DNA of 64,000 nt from Cohnella sp. GbtcB17 (GTDB taxonomy: Bacteria; Bacillota; Bacilli; Paenibacillales; Paenibacillaceae). Each line of letters begins with the position of its first letter. Position 1 is the stretch's first letter. Positions 63,609-64,000 of the stretch are shown here, in pieces. Below the pieces are notes generated by a model. That model was not told where the DNA came from and searched no databases. It saw only the letters and a list, made by a program, of their open reading frames with translations. Position numbers and translations under genes: made by a program. Location: assembly GCF_019091135.1 (NCBI RefSeq), contig NZ_JAGXJW010000010.1, positions 62,001 to 126,000 on the forward strand, given 5' to 3'.

Positions 63609-64000
63609 TCAATACGAGTCCATTCCTTCCAGCTCGCCCAGATCGTCTAATGTCCCAAGATCCCCCTCCGTCGCTTCCGGATCGTCGATCGGCGGATCGA
63701 GCTCCGGCGCCGCAAGCGCAGCCTGCGGAACGACGATGGCCTCGGTCGCATCATGCTTGGTATAAGTGCCTTCGAACAGTTGGTTCAGCTCGGACGGCGC
63801 GCCTGGCTCGTATTCGATCGTCATCTCGGACTGAACGCGGTAGGCGAGCGGCAAATGCGTCGCCGCGTCCAGCGTAAAGCTGGCGGACAGCGACTTCAGC
63901 GCGATGCTCTCCCGCGCCGCTTCGTCCAGGCTGCCGAGGTCGAGCGTGCCTTCCAGGATGTGCTTCAGAAACGTAAGCGCCTCGGGCCCTTTTCCTTCGT
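63609..64000 (-). CDS. C-terminal part of an uncharacterised protein (possibly DUF6612/LolA-like), 5' end beyond window
   Basis: An open frame enters from the right edge and ends at 63609; about 130 residues are visible. The visible part has amphipathic strands typical of half-barrel lipoproteins (ALKSLSASFTLDAATHLPLAYRVQ, MTIEYEPGAPSELNQLFEGTYTKHD, EAIVVPQAAL) and an acidic Asp/Glu/Pro tail (DPPIDDPEATEGDLGTLDDL). The pattern suggests an envelope protein of the LolA/LppX or DUF6612 type, but the N-terminus, with any lipobox, is outside. An internal ATG at 63854 is not the true start because the frame stays open and similar upstream. Confidence 0.6.
   Translation of the reverse strand, partial: EGKGPEALTFLKHILEGTLDLGSLDEAARESIALKSLSASFTLDAATHLPLAYRVQSEMTIEYEPGAPSELNQLFEGTYTKHDATEAIVVPQAALAAPELDPPIDDPEATEGDLGTLDDLGELEGMDSY

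Overview
The window comes from a GC-rich, endospore-forming Firmicute of the Paenibacillaceae type (a Cohnella- or Paenibacillus-like organism; the genus is an inference). The evidence is spoIID and spoIIR, a gene order that follows the Bacillus subtilis atp/ywl/prfA neighbourhood, a putative bacillithiol-disulfide reductase (YpdA), SLH and copper-amine-oxidase-N surface proteins, and Bacillus-style promoters, riboswitches and terminators. No rRNA, tRNA, insertion sequence, phage or CRISPR array was seen.

The minus strand carries the backbone. Read in its own direction it runs prfA (52.0 kb), prmC, spoIIR, tsaC/ywlC, mntP-like, ywlE, rpiB, ywlG, glyA, upp, wecB, atpZ-atpI-atpBEFHAGDC, then (after an insertion) a DUF1146 gene, murA and spoIID, which runs off the left edge. 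This matches the B. subtilis order with accessory islands inserted: (i) 3.0-19.5 kb, a subtilisin-like protease, two giant FecR/cadherin-like secreted paralogues, dps and ypdA; (ii) 29.2-38.4 kb, an SLH protein, an MFS transporter, namA, a nuclease-wHTH fusion, the PspA/DUF350/DUF4178/DUF4247 envelope-stress cluster and a KamA-like gene under a c-di-AMP riboswitch; (iii) 41.5-43.2 kb, ypsA and an Rpn-type nuclease; (iv) 47.8-50.8 kb, a drug exporter, its XRE regulator and a lipoprotein. The right end (52-64 kb) holds EamA/LysR, WYL/DinB, an ABC exporter, a stalk-domain protein, MFS/CBS/MarR and ychF.

Regulation can be read directly in several places. A c-di-AMP (ydaO-type) aptamer with two terminators precedes the KamA-like gene. 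A ZTP (pfl-type) aptamer with promoter and terminator precedes rpiB-ywlG-glyA. A sigma-W-like promoter precedes pspA. Good sigma-A promoters precede the atp operon and namA. Two divergent promoters with MarR-type operators lie between the CBS and marR genes.

The most unusual signals are: (1) the riboswitch-controlled KamA homologue has lost the whole radical-SAM cysteine segment; (2) three sequence-unrelated tandem arrays with fixed periods (about 62.5, 52 and 51 bp), each unit holding a mini-hairpin, sit at three of the five convergent gene junctions; (3) the two FecR giants share an ungapped, almost identical 919-bp 5' segment; (4) an ABC exporter has proline in place of the H-loop histidine.
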